Below are positions 1-12,036 of a DNA stretch of 64,000 nucleotides, piece after piece. How positions within the stretch are numbered: position 1 is the first letter of the stretch; every line of letters starts with the position of its first letter. This DNA is from Hetaerina americana (lineage: Eukaryota > Arthropoda > Insecta > Odonata > Calopterygidae), in the NCBI GenBank assembly GCA_022747635.1, contig JAKTNV010000658.1, positions 1 to 64,000 on the forward strand, given 5' to 3'. The notes below the pieces were generated by a model that saw only the letters and a list, made by a program, of their open reading frames with translations, was not told where the DNA came from and ran no database searches. The position numbers and the translations under genes were made by a program.

Positions 1-312
1 GTTTCCATGGTGTGTTTTGTTGTTCATTTTCATCAAATAAACAAAATAAAACCCAGAATAAATCCTGAAAGACAAGAAATGAGCATAATAGGTGCTTCAG
101 CGCAAGTGTTAATGTTACTAAAAGAGCCCAAATTTCTAAAAATATTGCGAAAAACAACAATTTTCAGTTTTAGAGTGAATGTTTGAGGTGTATAGAAGGC
201 ATTTATTTTATTTTTAGAAAATTTAATTTTTCCCATTTTTCCATGAAAAGTGCCAATACCACCCTTTAGGTTCTAGGTGAAAATCTTACTCGACACAAAT
301 CAAACAAAAATG
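1..312 (+). repeat. Reference satellite monomer with landmarks
   Basis: This is the first complete unit and serves as the phase reference (phase chosen arbitrarily at GTTTCCATGG). Landmarks in order: an NcoI palindrome CCATGG at 5-10; an A-rich stretch with CAAATAAAC near 36-46; GCTTCAGCG at 94-102, whose following bases define the subfamily; AAAGAGCCCAAATTTC near 120-136; TTGCGAAAAAC near 145-155, among the most constant parts of the unit; GAGGTGTATAGAAGGC near 185-200; an AT-only stretch near 201-229; TTTTTCCATGAAAAG near 236-250; the C-rich junction near 253-266, where most length differences arise; and the constant block GGTTCTAGGTGAAAATC onward to the next unit. TTTCCATG occurs twice per unit. 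Three CpGs (in AGCG, TTGCG and CTCGAC) persist in most copies. Confidence 0.93.
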
Positions 313-612
313 TTTCCATGGTGTGTATTGTTGTTCATTTTCATCAAATAAACAAAATAAAACCCAGAATAAATACTGAAATACAAGAAATGAGCATAAA
401 AGAAGCTTCAGCGGAAGTGTTCATGTTACTAAAAGAGCCCAAATTTCTAAAAATATTGCGAAAAACAACAATTTTCAGTTTTAGAGTGTATATTTGAGGT
501 GTAAAGAAGGCATTTATTTCATGTTTAGAAAATTTAATTATTTACATTTTCCATGAAAAGTGCCCTTTGGGTTGTAGGTGAAAATCTCACTCGACAAAAA
601 TCAAATAAAAAT

Positions 613-926
613 GTTTCCATGGTGCGTATTGTTGTTCATTTTCATTAAATAAACAAAATTAAACCCATAATAAATCCTGAAAAGCAAGAAATGAGCATAA
701 AAATTGCTTCAGCGGGGTTGTTAATGTTACTAAAAGAGCCCAAATTTCTAAAAATATTGCGAAAAACCACAATCTTCTGTTTAAGAGTGAATGTTTGAAG
801 TTGTATAGAAGGCATTTATTTCAATTTTAGAAAATTTAATTTTTCACATTTTTCTATGAAAAGTGCCAATACCCACCCCTTTGGGTTCTAGGTGAAAATC
901 TCACTCGACACATTTCAAACAAAAAT
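613..926 (+). repeat. Exemplar of monomer subfamily C
   Basis: Subfamily C carries a linked set of differences from the reference: GGTGCGTATTG at the start, CATTAAATAAAC instead of CATCAAATAAAC, AAATTAAACCCATAATAAATCC, and CAGCGGGGTTG in place of CAGCGCAAGTG. Most copies also have CCACAATCTTCTGTTTAAG in place of the AACAACAATTTTCAGTTT block. The variants travel together over about 200 bp in many units (for example near 3735, 8091, 11811, 17393, 24837 and 42895), so this is a real lineage and not scattered mutation. Some units are part C and part A or B, which suggests exchange between lineages. Confidence 0.85.
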
Positions 927-2177
927 GTTTCCATGGTGTGTATTGTTGTTCATTTTCATCAAATTAACAAAATAAAACCCAGAATAAATAGTGAAAGACA
1001 AGAAATGAGCATAAAAGATGCTTCAGCGCAAGTGTTAATAATACTAAAAGAGCCCAAATTTCTAAAAATATTGCGAAAAACAACAATTTTCAGTTCAAGA
1101 GTGTATGTTTGAGGTGTAAAGAAGGCATTTATTTTATTTTTAGAAAATTTAATTATTCACATTTTTCCATGATAAGTGCCAATACCCCCCCTTTGGGTTC
1201 TAGGTGAAAATCTTAATCGACACAATTCAAACAAAAATGTTTCCATGGTGTGTATTGTTGTTCGTTTTCATCAAATAAACAAAATAAAACCCAGAATAAA
1301 TACTGAAAGACAAGAAATAAGCATTAAAGAAGCTTCAGCGCAAGTGTTAATGTTGCTAAAAGAGCCCAAATTTCTAAAAATATTGCGAAAAACAACAATT
1401 TTCCGTTTAAGAGTGAATGTATGAGGTGTATAGAAGGCATTTATTTCATTTTTAGAAAATGGTTTTTTTCACATTTGTCCATAAAAAGTGCCAATACCCC
1501 CCCTTTGGGTTCTAGGTGAAAATCTCACTCGACACAAATCTAACAAAAATGTTTCCATAGTGTGCATTGTTGTTCATTTTCATTAAATAAAAAAAATTAA
1601 ACCCAGAATAGATCCTGAACGGCAAGAAATGAGCATGAAAGATGCTTCAGCGGGGTTGTTAATGTTACTAAAAGAGCCCAAATTTCTAAAAATAATGCGA
1701 AAAACCACAATCTTCTGTTTAAGAGTGAATGTTTGAGGTGCATAAAAGGCATTTATTTCATTTTTAGTAAATGTTTTTTTTCACATTTTTCCATGAAAAG
1801 TGCCAATACCCCCCCGCTTTGGGTTCTAGGTGAAAATCTCACTCGACATTAATCAAAAAAAAATAATTCCGTGGTGTGTATTGTTTTTCATTTTCATCAA
1901 ATAAACAAAATAAAACCCAGAATAAATAGTGAAAGACAAGAAATGAGCATAAAAGATGCTTCAGCGCAAGTGTTAATGTTACTAAAAGAGCCCAAATTTC
2001 TAAAAATATTGCGAAAAACAACAATTTTCAGTTTTAGAGTGAATGTTTGAGGTGTATAGAAGGCATTTATTTTATTTTTAGAAAATTTAATTTTTCCCAT
2101 TTTTCCATTAAAAGTGCCAACACCCCCCCCTTTGGGTTCTAGGTGAAAATCTTACTCGACACAAATCAAACAAAAAT

Positions 2178-2483
2178 GTTTCCATATTGTTTATTGTTGT
2201 TCATTTTCATCAAATAAACAAAATAAAACCAAGAATAAATACTGATATACAAGAAATGAGCATAAAAGAAGCTTCAGCGGAAGTGTTAATGTTACTAAAA
2301 GAGCCCAAATTTCTAAGAATATTGCGAAAAACAACAATTTTCAGTTTTAGAGTGAACGTTTGAGGTGTATAGAAGGCATTTATTTTATTTTTAGAAAATT
2401 TAATTTTTCCCATTTTTCCATGAAAAGTGCCAACCCTTTGGGTTCTAGGTGAAAATCTTAATCGACACAAATCAAACAAAAAT
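2178..2483 (+). repeat. Exemplar of monomer subfamily B, 306-bp class
   Basis: Subfamily B has TACTGAAATACAAG (here TACTGATATACAAG), then GAAGCTTCAGCGGAAGTG, which creates a HindIII site absent from subfamily A units, and usually TTTCTAAGAATATTGCG. This copy is also short. At the C-rich junction it reads GTGCCAACCCTTTGGG, having lost about six bases of the usual AATACCCCCCC tract, so the unit is 306 bp. The 306-bp class recurs many times, often next to a full-length unit in a dimer. Confidence 0.85.
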
Positions 2484-2796
2484 GTTTCCATGGTGTGTAT
2501 TGTTGTTCATTTTCATCAAATAAACAAAATAAAACCCAGAATAAATACTGAAAGACAAGAAATGAGCATAAAAGATGCTTCAGCGCAAGTGTTTATGTTG
2601 CTAAAAGAGCCAAAATTTCTAAAATTATTGCGAAAAACAACAATTTTCATTTTAAGAGGGAATGTTTGAGGTGTATAAAAGGCATTTATTTCAATTTTAG
2701 AAAATTTAATTTTTCACATTTTTCCATTAAAAGTGCCAATACCCCCCCCTTTGGGTTCTAGGTGAAAATCTTACTCGACACAAATCAAACAAAAAT
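2484..2796 (+). repeat. Exemplar of monomer subfamily A, full-length class
   Basis: Subfamily A has AAAGATGCTTCAGCGCAAGTG and no HindIII site at that position. This version also carries GTGTTTATGTTGC, AAATTATTGCG and TTTTAAGAGGGAATG, a variant group repeated with little change in the dimeric blocks at 2-3, 6-7, 9-11, 15-16, 19-20 and 32 kb. A second version (CAGCGCAAGTGTTAATG with TTTTAGAGTGAATG) is scattered widely. Confidence 0.85.
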
Positions 2797-5598
2797 GTTT
2801 CCATGGTGTTTATTGTTGTTCATTTTCATCAAATAAACAAAATAAAACCAAGAATAAATACTGAAATACAAGAAATGAGCATAAAAGAAGCTTCAGCGGA
2901 AGTGTTAATGTTACTAAAAGAGCCCAAATTTCTAAGAATATTGCGAAAAACAACAATTTTCAGTTTTAGAGTGAACGTTTGAGGTGTATAGAAGGCATTT
3001 ATTTTATTTTTAGAAAATTTAATTTTTCCCATTTTTCCATGAAAAGTGCCAACCCTTTGGGTTCTAGGTGAAAATCTTAATCGACACAAATCAAACAAAA
3101 ATGTTTCCATGGTGTGTATTGTTGTTCATTTTCATCAAATAAACAAAATAAAACCCAGAATAAATACTGAAAGACAAGAAATGAGCATAAAAGATGCTTC
3201 AGCGCAAGTGTTTATGTTGCTAAAAGAGCCAAAATTTCTAAAATTATTGCGAAAAACAACAATTTTCATTTTAAGAGGGAATGTTTGAGGTGTATAGAAG
3301 GCATTTATTTCAATTTTAGAAAATTTAATTTTTCACATTTTTCCATTAAAAGTGCCAATACCCCCCTTTGGGTTCTAGGTGAAAATCTCACTCGACACAA
3401 ATCAAACAAAAATGTTTCCATGGAGTGTATTTTTGCTCATTTTCATCAAATAAACAAAGTAAAACCAAGAATAAATCCTGAACGATAAGAAATGAGCATA
3501 AAAGGTGCTTCAGCGCAAGTGTTAAGGTTACTAAAAGAGCCCAAATTTCTAAAAATATTGCGAAAAACAACAATTTTCAGTTTAAGAGTGAATGTTTGAG
3601 GTGTATAGAAGGCATTTATTTCATTTTTAGAAATTGTTTTTTTCCCATTTTTCCATGAAATTGGCCAATACCCCCCCCCCTTTGGGTTGTAGGTGAAAAT
3701 CTCACTCGACACAAATCAAAAAAAATGTTTCCATGGTGCGTTTTGTTGTTCATTTTCATTAAATAAACAAAATTAAACCCATAATAAATCCTGAAAGGCA
3801 AGAAATGAGCATAAAAGTTGCTTCAGCGGGGTTGTTTATGTTAATAAAAGAGCCCAAATTTCTAAAAATATTGCGAAAATCCACAATCTTCTGTTTAAGA
3901 GTGAATGTTTGAGGTGTATAGAAGGCATTTATTTCAATTTTAGAAAATTTAATTTTTCCCATTTTTCCATGAAAAGTGCCAACCCTTTGGGTTCTAGGTG
4001 AAAATCTTAATCGACACAAATCAAACAAAAATGTTTCCATGGTGTGTACTGTTGTTCGTTTTCATCAAATAAACAAAATAAAACCCAGAATAAATACTGA
4101 AAGACAAGAAATGAGCATAAAAGATGCTTCAGCGCAAGTGTTTATGTTGCTAAAAGAGCCAAAATTTCTAAAATTATTGCGAAAAACAACAATTTTCATT
4201 TTAAGAGGGAATGTTTGAGGCGTATAGAAGGCATTTATTTCATTTTTAGAAAATTTAATTATTCACATTATTCCATGAAAAGTGCCAATACCCCCCCCTT
4301 TGGGTTCTAGGTGAAAATCTCACTCGACACAAATCAAACAAAAATGTTTCCATGGAGTGTATTTTTGCTCATTTTCATCAAATAAACAAAGTAAAACCAA
4401 GAATAAATCCTGAAAGATAAGAAATGAGCATTAAAGATGCTTCAGCTCAAGTGTTAAGGTTACTAAAAGAGCCCAAATTTCTGAAAATATTACGAAAAAC
4501 AACAATCTTCTGTTTTAGAGTGAATGTTTGAGGTGAATTAAAGGCATTTATTTCATTTTTAGAAAATGTTATTTTTCACATTTTTCCATGAAAAGTTCCA
4601 ATACCCCCACCCTTTGGGTTCTAGGTGAAAATCTCACTCGACACAAATCAAACAAAAATGTTTCCATGGTGTGTTTTGTTGTTCATTTTCATCAAATAAA
4701 CAAAATAAAACCCAGAATAAATCCTGAAAGACAAGAAATGAGCATAATAGGTGCTTCAGCGCAAGTGTTAATGTTACTAAAAGAGCCAAAATTTCTAAAA
4801 ATATTGCGAAAAACAACAATTTTCAGTTTTAGAGTGAATGTTTGAGGTGTATAGAAGGCATTTATTTTATTTTTAGAAAATTTAATTTTTCCCATTTTTC
4901 CATGAAAAGTGCCAATACCACCCTTTAGGTTCTAGGTGAAAATCTTACTCGACACAAATCAAACAAAAATGTTTCCATGGTGTGTATTGTTGTTCATTTT
5001 CATCAAAAAAACAAAATAAAACCCAGAATAAATACTGAAATACAAGAAATGAGCATAAAAGAAGCTTCAGCGGAAGTGTTCATGTTACTAAAAGAGCCCA
5101 AATTTCTAAAAATATATGCGAAAAACAACAATTTTCAGTTTTAGAGTGAATGTTTGAGGTGTATAGAAGGCATTTATTTCTTTTTTAGAAAATGTTTTTT
5201 TCCCCATTTTTCCATGAATAGGGCCAATACCCCCTCCTTTGGGTTGTAGGTGAAAATCTCACTCGACACAAATCAAATAAAAATGTTTCCATGGTGCGTA
5301 TTGTTGTTCATTTTCATTAAATAAACAAAATTAAACCCATAATAAATCCTGAAAAGCAAGAAATGAGCATAAAAATTGCTTCAGCGGGGTTGTTAATGTT
5401 ACTAAAAGAGCCCAAATTTCTAAAAATATTGCGAAAAACCACAATCTTCTGTTTAAGAGTGAATGTTTGAAGTTGTATAGAAGGCATTTATTTCAATTTT
5501 AGAAAATTTAATTTTTCACATTTTTCTATGAAAAGTGCCAATACCCACCCCTTTGGGTTCTAGGTGAAAATCTCACTCAACACATTTCAAACAAAAAT

Positions 5599-5910
5599 GT
5601 TTCCATTGTGTGTATTGTTGTTCATTTTCATCAAATTAACAAAATAAAACCCAGAATAAATACTGAAAGACAAGAAATAAGCATTAAAGAAGCTTCAGCG
5701 CAAGTGTTAATGTTGCTAAAAGAGACCAAATTTCTAAAAATATTGCGAAAAACAACAATTTTCCGTTTAAGAGTGAATGTATGAGGTGTATAGAAGGCAT
5801 TTATTTCATTTTTAGAAAATGGTTTTTTTCACATTTGTCCATAAAAAGTGCCAATACCCCCCCTTTGGGTTCTAGGTGAAAATCTCACTCGACACAAATC
5901 TAACAAAAAT
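5599..5910 (+). repeat. Chimeric monomer formed by in-register exchange
   Basis: The first part (CCATTGTGTG, CATCAAATTAAC) matches the unit starting at 927. The second part (TACTGAAAGACAAGAAATAAGC, CGTTTAAGAGTGAATGTATG) matches the next unit of block D1 copy 1, starting at 1239. The switch lies near 5,660. The result is loss of exactly one monomer from block D1 copy 2, with the register kept. Confidence 0.82.
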
Positions 5911-6536
5911 GTTTCCATAGTGTGTATTGTTGTTCATTTTCATTAAATAAAAAAATTAAACCCAGAATAGATCCTGAACGGCAAGAAATGAGCATGAAAG
6001 ATGCTTCAGCGGGGTTGTTAATGTTACTAAAAGAGCCCAAATTTCTAAAAATAATGCGAAAAACCACAATCTTCTGTTTAAGAGTGAATGTTTGAGGTGC
6101 ATAAAAGGCATTTATTTCATTTTTAGTAAATGTTTTTTTTCACATTTTTCCATGAAAAGTGCCAATACCCCCCCGCTTTGGGTTCTAGGTGAAAATCTCA
6201 CTCGACATTAATCAAAAAAAAATAATTCCGTGGTGTGTATTGTTTTTCATTTTCATCAAATAAACAAAATAAAACCCAGAATAAATAGTGAAAGACAAGA
6301 AATGAGCATAAAAGATGCTTCAGCGCAAGTGTTAATGTTACTAAAAGAGCCCAAATTTCTAAAAATATTGCGAAAAACAACAATTTTCAGTTTTAGAGTG
6401 AATGTTTGAGGTGTATAGAAGGCATTTATTTTATTTTTAGAAAATTTAATTTTTCCCATTTTTCCATTAAAAGTGCCAACACCCCCCCCTTTGGGTTCTA
6501 GGTGAAAATCTTACTCGACACAAATCAAACAAAAAT

Positions 6537-7770
6537 GTTTCCATGGTGTTTATTGTTGTTCATTTTCATCAAATAAACAAAATAAAACCAAGAATAAATA
6601 CTGAAATACAAGAAATGAGCATAAAAGAAGCTTCAGCGGAAGTGTTAATGTTACTAAAAGAGCCCAAATTTCTAAGAATATTGCGAAAAACAACAATTTT
6701 CAGTTTTAGAGTGAACGTTTGAGGTGTATAGAAGGCATTTATTTTATTTTTAGAAAATTTAATTTTTCCCATTTTTCCATGAAAAGTGCCAACCCTTTGG
6801 GTTCTAGGTGAAAATCTTAATCGACACAAATCAAACAAAAATGTTTCCATGGTGTGTATTGTTCATTTTCATCAAATAAATTAATATAAAACCCAGAATA
6901 AATACTGAAAGACAAGAAATGAGCATAAAAGATGCTTCAGCGCAAGTGTTTATGTTGCTAAAAGAGCCAAAATTTCTAAAATTATTGCGAAAAACAACAA
7001 TTTTCATTTTAAGAGGGAATGTTTGAGGTGTATAAAAGGCATTTATTTCAATTTTAGAAAATTTAATTTTTCACATTTTTCCATTAAAAGTGCCAATACC
7101 CCCCCCTTTGGGTTCTAGGTGAAAATCTTACTCGACACAAATCAAACAAAAATGTTTCCATGGTGTTTATTGTTGTTCATTTTCATCAAATAAACAAAAT
7201 AAAACCAAGAATAAATACTGAAATACAAGAAATGAGCATAAAAGAAGCTTCAGCGGAAGTGTTAATGTTACTAAAAGAGCCCAAATTTCTAAGAATATTG
7301 CGAAAAACAACAATTTTCAGTTTTAGAGTGAACGTTTGAGGTGTATAGAAGGCATTTATTTTATTTTTAGAAAATTTAATTTTTCCCATTTTTTCATGAA
7401 AAGGGCCAACCCTTTGGGTTCTAGGTGAAAATGTTAATCGACACATATCAAACAAAAATGTTTCCATGGTGTGTATTGTTGTTCATTTTCATCAAATAAA
7501 CAAAATAAAACCCAGAATAAATACTGAAAGACAAGAAATGAGCATAAAAGATGCTTCAGCGCAAGTGTTTATGTTGCTAAAAGAGCCAAAATTTCTAAAA
7601 TTATTGCGAAAAACAACAATTTTCATTTTAAGAGGGAATGTTTGAGGTGTATAGAAGGCATTTATTTCAATTTTAGAAAATTTAATTTTTCACATTTTTC
7701 CATTAAAAGTGCCAATACCCCCCTTTGGGTTCTAGGTGAAAATCTCACTCGACACAAATCAAACAAAAAT
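6537..7770 (+). repeat. Dimeric higher-order repeat, two units of 617 bp
   Basis: This is the same B-A dimer as at 2178, inherited within block D1. Dimer starts are 6537 and 7154. The A unit of the first dimer carries a distinctive TGTATTGTTCATTTTC with CAAATAAATTAATATAAAAC (near 6860-6890), also found near 9970 and 10590. This tags it as the probable source or sister of the 9.6-11.5 kb subarray. Confidence 0.88.
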
Positions 7771-8599
7771 GTTTCCATGGAGTGTATTTTTGCTCATTTT
7801 CATCAAATAAACAAAGTAAAACCAAGAATAAATCCTGAAAGACAAGAAATGAGCATAAAAGGTGCTTCAGCGCAAGTGTTAATGTTACTAAAAGAGCCCA
7901 AATTTCTAAAAATATTGCGAAAAACAACAATTTTCAGTTTAAGAGTGAATGTTTGAGGTGTATAGAAGGCATTTATTTCATTTTTAGAAATTGTTTTTTT
8001 CCCATTTTTCCATGAATTGGGCCAATACCCCCCCCCTTTGGGTTGTAGGTGAAAATCTCACTCGACACAAATCAAAAAAAATGTTTCCATGGTGCGTATT
8101 GTTGTTCATTTTCATTAAATAAACAAAATTAAACCCATAATATATCCTGAAAGGCAAGAAATGAGCATAAAAGTTGCTTCAGCGGGGTTGTTAATGTTAC
8201 TAAAAGAGCCCAAATTTCTAAAAATATTGCGAAAATCCACAATCTTCTGTTTAAGAGTGAATGTTTGAGGTGTATAGAAGGCATTTATTTCAATTTTAGA
8301 AAATTTAATTTTTCACATTTCTCTATGAAAAGTTCCAATACCCACCCAATTGGGTTCTAGGTGATAATCTCACTCGGCACATATCAAACAAAAATTTTTC
8401 CATGGTGTGTATTGTTGTTCATTTTCATCAAATAAACAAAATAAAATCCAGAATAAATAGTGAAAGACAAGAAATGAGCATAAAAGATGCTTCAGCGCAA
8501 GTGTTAATAATACTAAAAGAGCCCAAATTTCTAAAAATATTGCGAAAAACACAATTTTCAGTTCAAGAGTGTATGTTTGAGGTGTAAAGAAGGCATTTA

Positions 8600-11500
8600 T
8601 TTTATTTTTAGAAAATTTAATTATTCACATTTTTCCATGATAAGTGCCAATACCCCCCCTTTGGGTTCTATATGAAAATCTCACTCGACATTAATCAAAC
8701 AAAAATGTTTCCGTGGTGTGTATTGTTGTTTATTTTCATCAAATAAACAAAATAAAACCCAGAATAAATACTGAAAGACAAGAAATAAGCATTAAAGAAG
8801 CTTCAGCGCAAGTGTTAATGTTGCTAAAAGAGCCCAAATTTCTAAAAATATTGCGAAAAACAACAATTTTCCGTTTAAGAGTGAATGTATGAGGTGTATA
8901 GAAGGCATTTATTTCATTTTTAGAAAATGGTTTTTTTCACATTTGTCCATAAAAAGTGCCAATACCCCCCCTTTGGGTTCTAGGTGAAAATCTCACTCGA
9001 CACAAATCTAACAAAAATGTTTCCATAGTGTGTATTGTTGTTCATTTTCATTAAATAAAAAAATTAAACCCAGAATAGATCCTGAACGGCAAGAAATGAG
9101 CATGAAAGATGCTTCAGCGGGGTTGTTAATGTTACTAAAAGAGCCCAAATTTCTAAAAATAATGCGAAAAACCACAATCTTCTGTTTAAGAGTGAATGTT
9201 TGAGGTGCATAAAAGGCATTTATTTCATTTTTAGTAAATGTTTTTTTTCACATTTTTCCATGAAAAGTGCCAATACCCCCACCCTTTGGGTTCTAGGTGA
9301 AAATCTCACTCGACACAAATCAAACAAAAATGTTTCCATGGTGTGTTTTGTTGTTCATTTTCATCAAATAAACAAAATAAAACCCAGAATAAATAGTGAA
9401 AGACAAGAAATGAGCATAAAAGATGCTTCAGCGCAAGTGTTAATGTTACTAAAAGAGCCCAAATTTCTAAAAATATTGCGAAAAACAACAATTTTCAGTT
9501 TTAGAGTGAATGTTTGAGGTGTATAGAAGGCATTTATTTTATTTTTAGAAAATTTAATTTTTCCCATTTTTCCATTAAAAGTGCCAACACCCCCCCTTTG
9601 GGTTCTAGGTGAAAATCTTACTCGACACAAATCAAACAAAAATGTTTCCATGGTGTTTATTGTTGTTCATTTTCATCAAATAAACAAAATAAAACCAAGA
9701 ATAAATACTGAAATACAAGAAATGAGCATAAAAGAAGCTTCAGCGGAAGTGTTAATGTTACTAAAAGAGCCCAAATTTCTAAGAATATTGCGAAAAACAA
9801 CAATTTTCAGTTTTAGAGTGAACTTTTGAGGTGTATAGAAGGCATTTATTTTATTTTTAGAAAATTTAATTTTTCCCATTTTTCCATGAAAAGTGCCAAC
9901 CCTTTGGGTTCTAGGTGAAAATCTTAATCGACACAAATCAAACAAAAATGTTTCCATGGTGTGTATTGTTCATTTTCATCAAATAAATTAATATAAAACC
10001 CAGAATAAATACTGAAAGACAAGAAATGAGCATAAAAGATGCTTCAGCGCAAGTGTTTATGTTGCTAAAAGAGCCAAAATTTCTAAAATTATTGCGAAAA
10101 ACAACAATTTTCATTTTAAGAGGGAATATTTGAGGTGTATAAAAGGCATTTATTTCAATTTTAGAAAATTTAATTTTTCACATTTTTCCATTAAAAGTGC
10201 CAATACCCCCCCCTTTGGGTTCTAGGTGAAAATCTTACTCGACACAAATCAAACAAAAATGTTTCCATGGTGTTTATTGTTGTTCATTTTCATCAAATAA
10301 ACAAAATAAAACCAAGAATAAATACTGAAATACAAGAAATGAGCATAAAAGAAGCTTCAACGGAAGTGTTAATGTTACTAAAAGAGCCCAAATTTCTAAG
10401 AATATTGCGAAAAACAACAATTTTCAGTTTTAGAGTGAACGTTTGAGGTGTATAGAAGGCATTTATTTTATTTTTAGAAAATTTAATTTTTCCCATTTTT
10501 CCATGAAAAGTGCCAACCCTTTGGGTTCTAGGTGAAAATCTTAATCGACACAAATCAAACAAAAATGTTTCCATGGTGTGTATTGTTCATTTTCATCAAA
10601 TAAATTAATATAAAACCCAGAATAAATACTGAAAGACAAGAAATGAGCATAAAAGATGCTTCAGCGCAAGTGTTTATGTTGCTAAAAGAGCCAAAATTTC
10701 TAAAATTATTGCGAAAAACAACAATTTTCATTTTAAGAGGGAATGTTTGAGGTGTATAAAAGGCATTTATTTCAATTTTAGAAAATTTAATTTTTCACAT
10801 TTTTCCATTAAAAGTGCCAATACCCCCCCCTTTGGGTTCTAGGTGAAAATCTTAATCGACACAAATCAAACAAAAATGTTTCCATGGTGTTTATTGTTGT
10901 TCATTTTCATCAAATAAACAAAATAAAACCAAGAATAAATACTGAAATACAAGAAATGAGCATAAAAGAAGCTTCAGCGGAAGTGTTAATGTTACTAAAA
11001 GAGCCCAAATTTCTAAGAATATTGCGAAAAACAACAATTTTCAGTTTTAGAGTGAACGTTTGAGGTGTATAGAAGGCATTTATTTTATTTTTAGAAAATT
11101 TAATTTTTCCCATTTTTCCATGAAAAGGGCCAACCCTTTGGGTTCTAGGTAAAAATGTTAATCGACACATATCAAACAAAAATTTTTCCATGGTGTGTAT
11201 TGTTGTTCATTTTCATCAAATAAACAAAATAAAACCCAGAATAAATACTGAAAGACAAGAAATGAGCATAAAAGATGCTTCAGCGCAAGTGTTTATGTTG
11301 CTAAAAGAGCCAAAATTTCTAAAATTATTGCGAAAAACAACAATTTTCATTTTAAGAGGGAATGTTTGAGGTGTATAGAAGGCATTTATTTCAATTTTAG
11401 AAAATTTAATTTTTCACATTTTTCCATTAAAAGTGCCAATACCCCCCTTTGGGTTCTAGGTGAAAATCTCACTCGACACAAATCAAACAAAAATGTTTCC

Positions 11501-12036
11501 ATGGAGTGTATTTTTGCTCATTTTCATCAAATAAACAAAGTAAAACCAAGAATAAATCCTGAAAGACAAGAAATGAGCATAAAAGGTGCTTCAGCGCAAG
11601 TGTTAATGTTACTAAAAGAGCCCAAATTTCTAAAAATATTGCGAAAAACAACAATTTTCAGTTTAAGAGTGAATGTTTGAGGTGTATAGAAGGCATTTAT
11701 TTCATTTTTAGAAATTGTTTTTTTCCCATTTTTCCATGAATTGGGCCAATACCCCCCCCCTTTGGGTTGTAGGTGAAAATCTCACTCGACACAAATCAAA
11801 AAAAATGTTTCCATGGTGCGTATTGTTGTTCATTTTCATTAAATAAACAAAATTAAACCCATAATATATCCTGAAAGGCAAGAAATGAGCATAAAAGTTG
11901 CTTCAGCGGGGTTGTTAATGTTACTAAAAGAGCCCAAATTTCTAAAAATATTGCGAAAATCCACAATCTTCTGTTTAAGAGTGAATGTTTGAGGTGTATA
12001 GAAGGCATTTATTTCAATTTTAGAAAATTTAATTTT
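8600..12036 (+). repeat. Block D1, partial copy 3 with an extra dimer
   Basis: This matches the distal part of block D1. It has the same order of GATAAGTGCC unit, TCCATAGTGTG unit, dimers and GGAGTGTATTTTTGCTC unit, at an offset of about 3,107 from copy 2 and then 3,724 after one additional 617-bp dimer. The unit carrying ATAATTCCGTGG in copies 1 and 2 is replaced here by an ordinary TGTTTCCATGG unit near 9,331. Confidence 0.78.
9644..11494 (+). repeat. Dimeric higher-order repeat, three units of 617 bp
   Basis: Dimers start at 9644, 10261 and 10878, each exactly 617 bp. The first two contain the CAAATAAATTAATATAAAAC variant; the third does not and instead continues into sequence matching 7154 onward. 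The simplest explanation is that a single dimer was added by unequal exchange relative to the 6,537-7,770 block. Confidence 0.88.

Larger units (their letters stand above)
2178..3413 (+). repeat. Dimeric higher-order repeat, two units (619 + 617 bp)
   Basis: A 306-bp subfamily B unit followed by a ~311-313-bp subfamily A unit repeats as a pair. Unit starts are 2178, 2484, 2797, 3103 and 3414. Equivalent positions in the two dimers agree almost completely, while the two monomers within a dimer clearly differ. This is the defining pattern of a higher-order repeat. Confidence 0.88.
1..3955 (+). repeat. Block D1, copy 1 (~4 kb segmental duplication)
   Basis: This run of about 13 monomers is repeated at 4660-8312. 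The shared order of unusual units shows common descent: a unit with CATAATAGGTGCTTC, a subfamily C unit, a unit with GATAAGTGCC, units with TCCATAGTGTG, a unit with ATAATTCCGTGG, a double dimer, and a unit with GGAGTGTATTTTTGCTC. This copy keeps a 300-bp short-class junction near 561 and an extra monomer around 927-1550 that copy 2 lacks. Confidence 0.85.
4660..8312 (+). repeat. Block D1, copy 2
   Basis: This is the second copy of the block starting at base 1. The offset is 4,659 at the start, about 4,672 after a replaced junction near 5150-5270, and 4,357-4,360 after about 5,700, because one whole monomer has been lost inside the chimeric unit at 5599-5910. Beyond about 8,312 the similarity to copy 1 breaks off in the AT stretch before the CCATG landmark. 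The 3,956-4,659 spacer between the two copies belongs to another family, best matched near 23-24 kb. Confidence 0.83.

Noticed and set aside
36..62. Polyadenylation signals (AATAAA) in each monomer
   Set aside because: AATAAA recurs several times per unit simply because the DNA is A-rich; there is no associated gene or cleavage context.
269..312. RNA polymerase III B box or tRNA remnant at GGTTCTAGGTG
   Set aside because: It resembles GGTTCGANNCC only in the first four to five bases, has no matching A box at the right distance, and no cloverleaf can be drawn.
3040..3140. CENP-B box
   Set aside because: TTCGTTTTCATC in some units shares only the first few bases with the CENP-B box; the essential CGGG half is absent.
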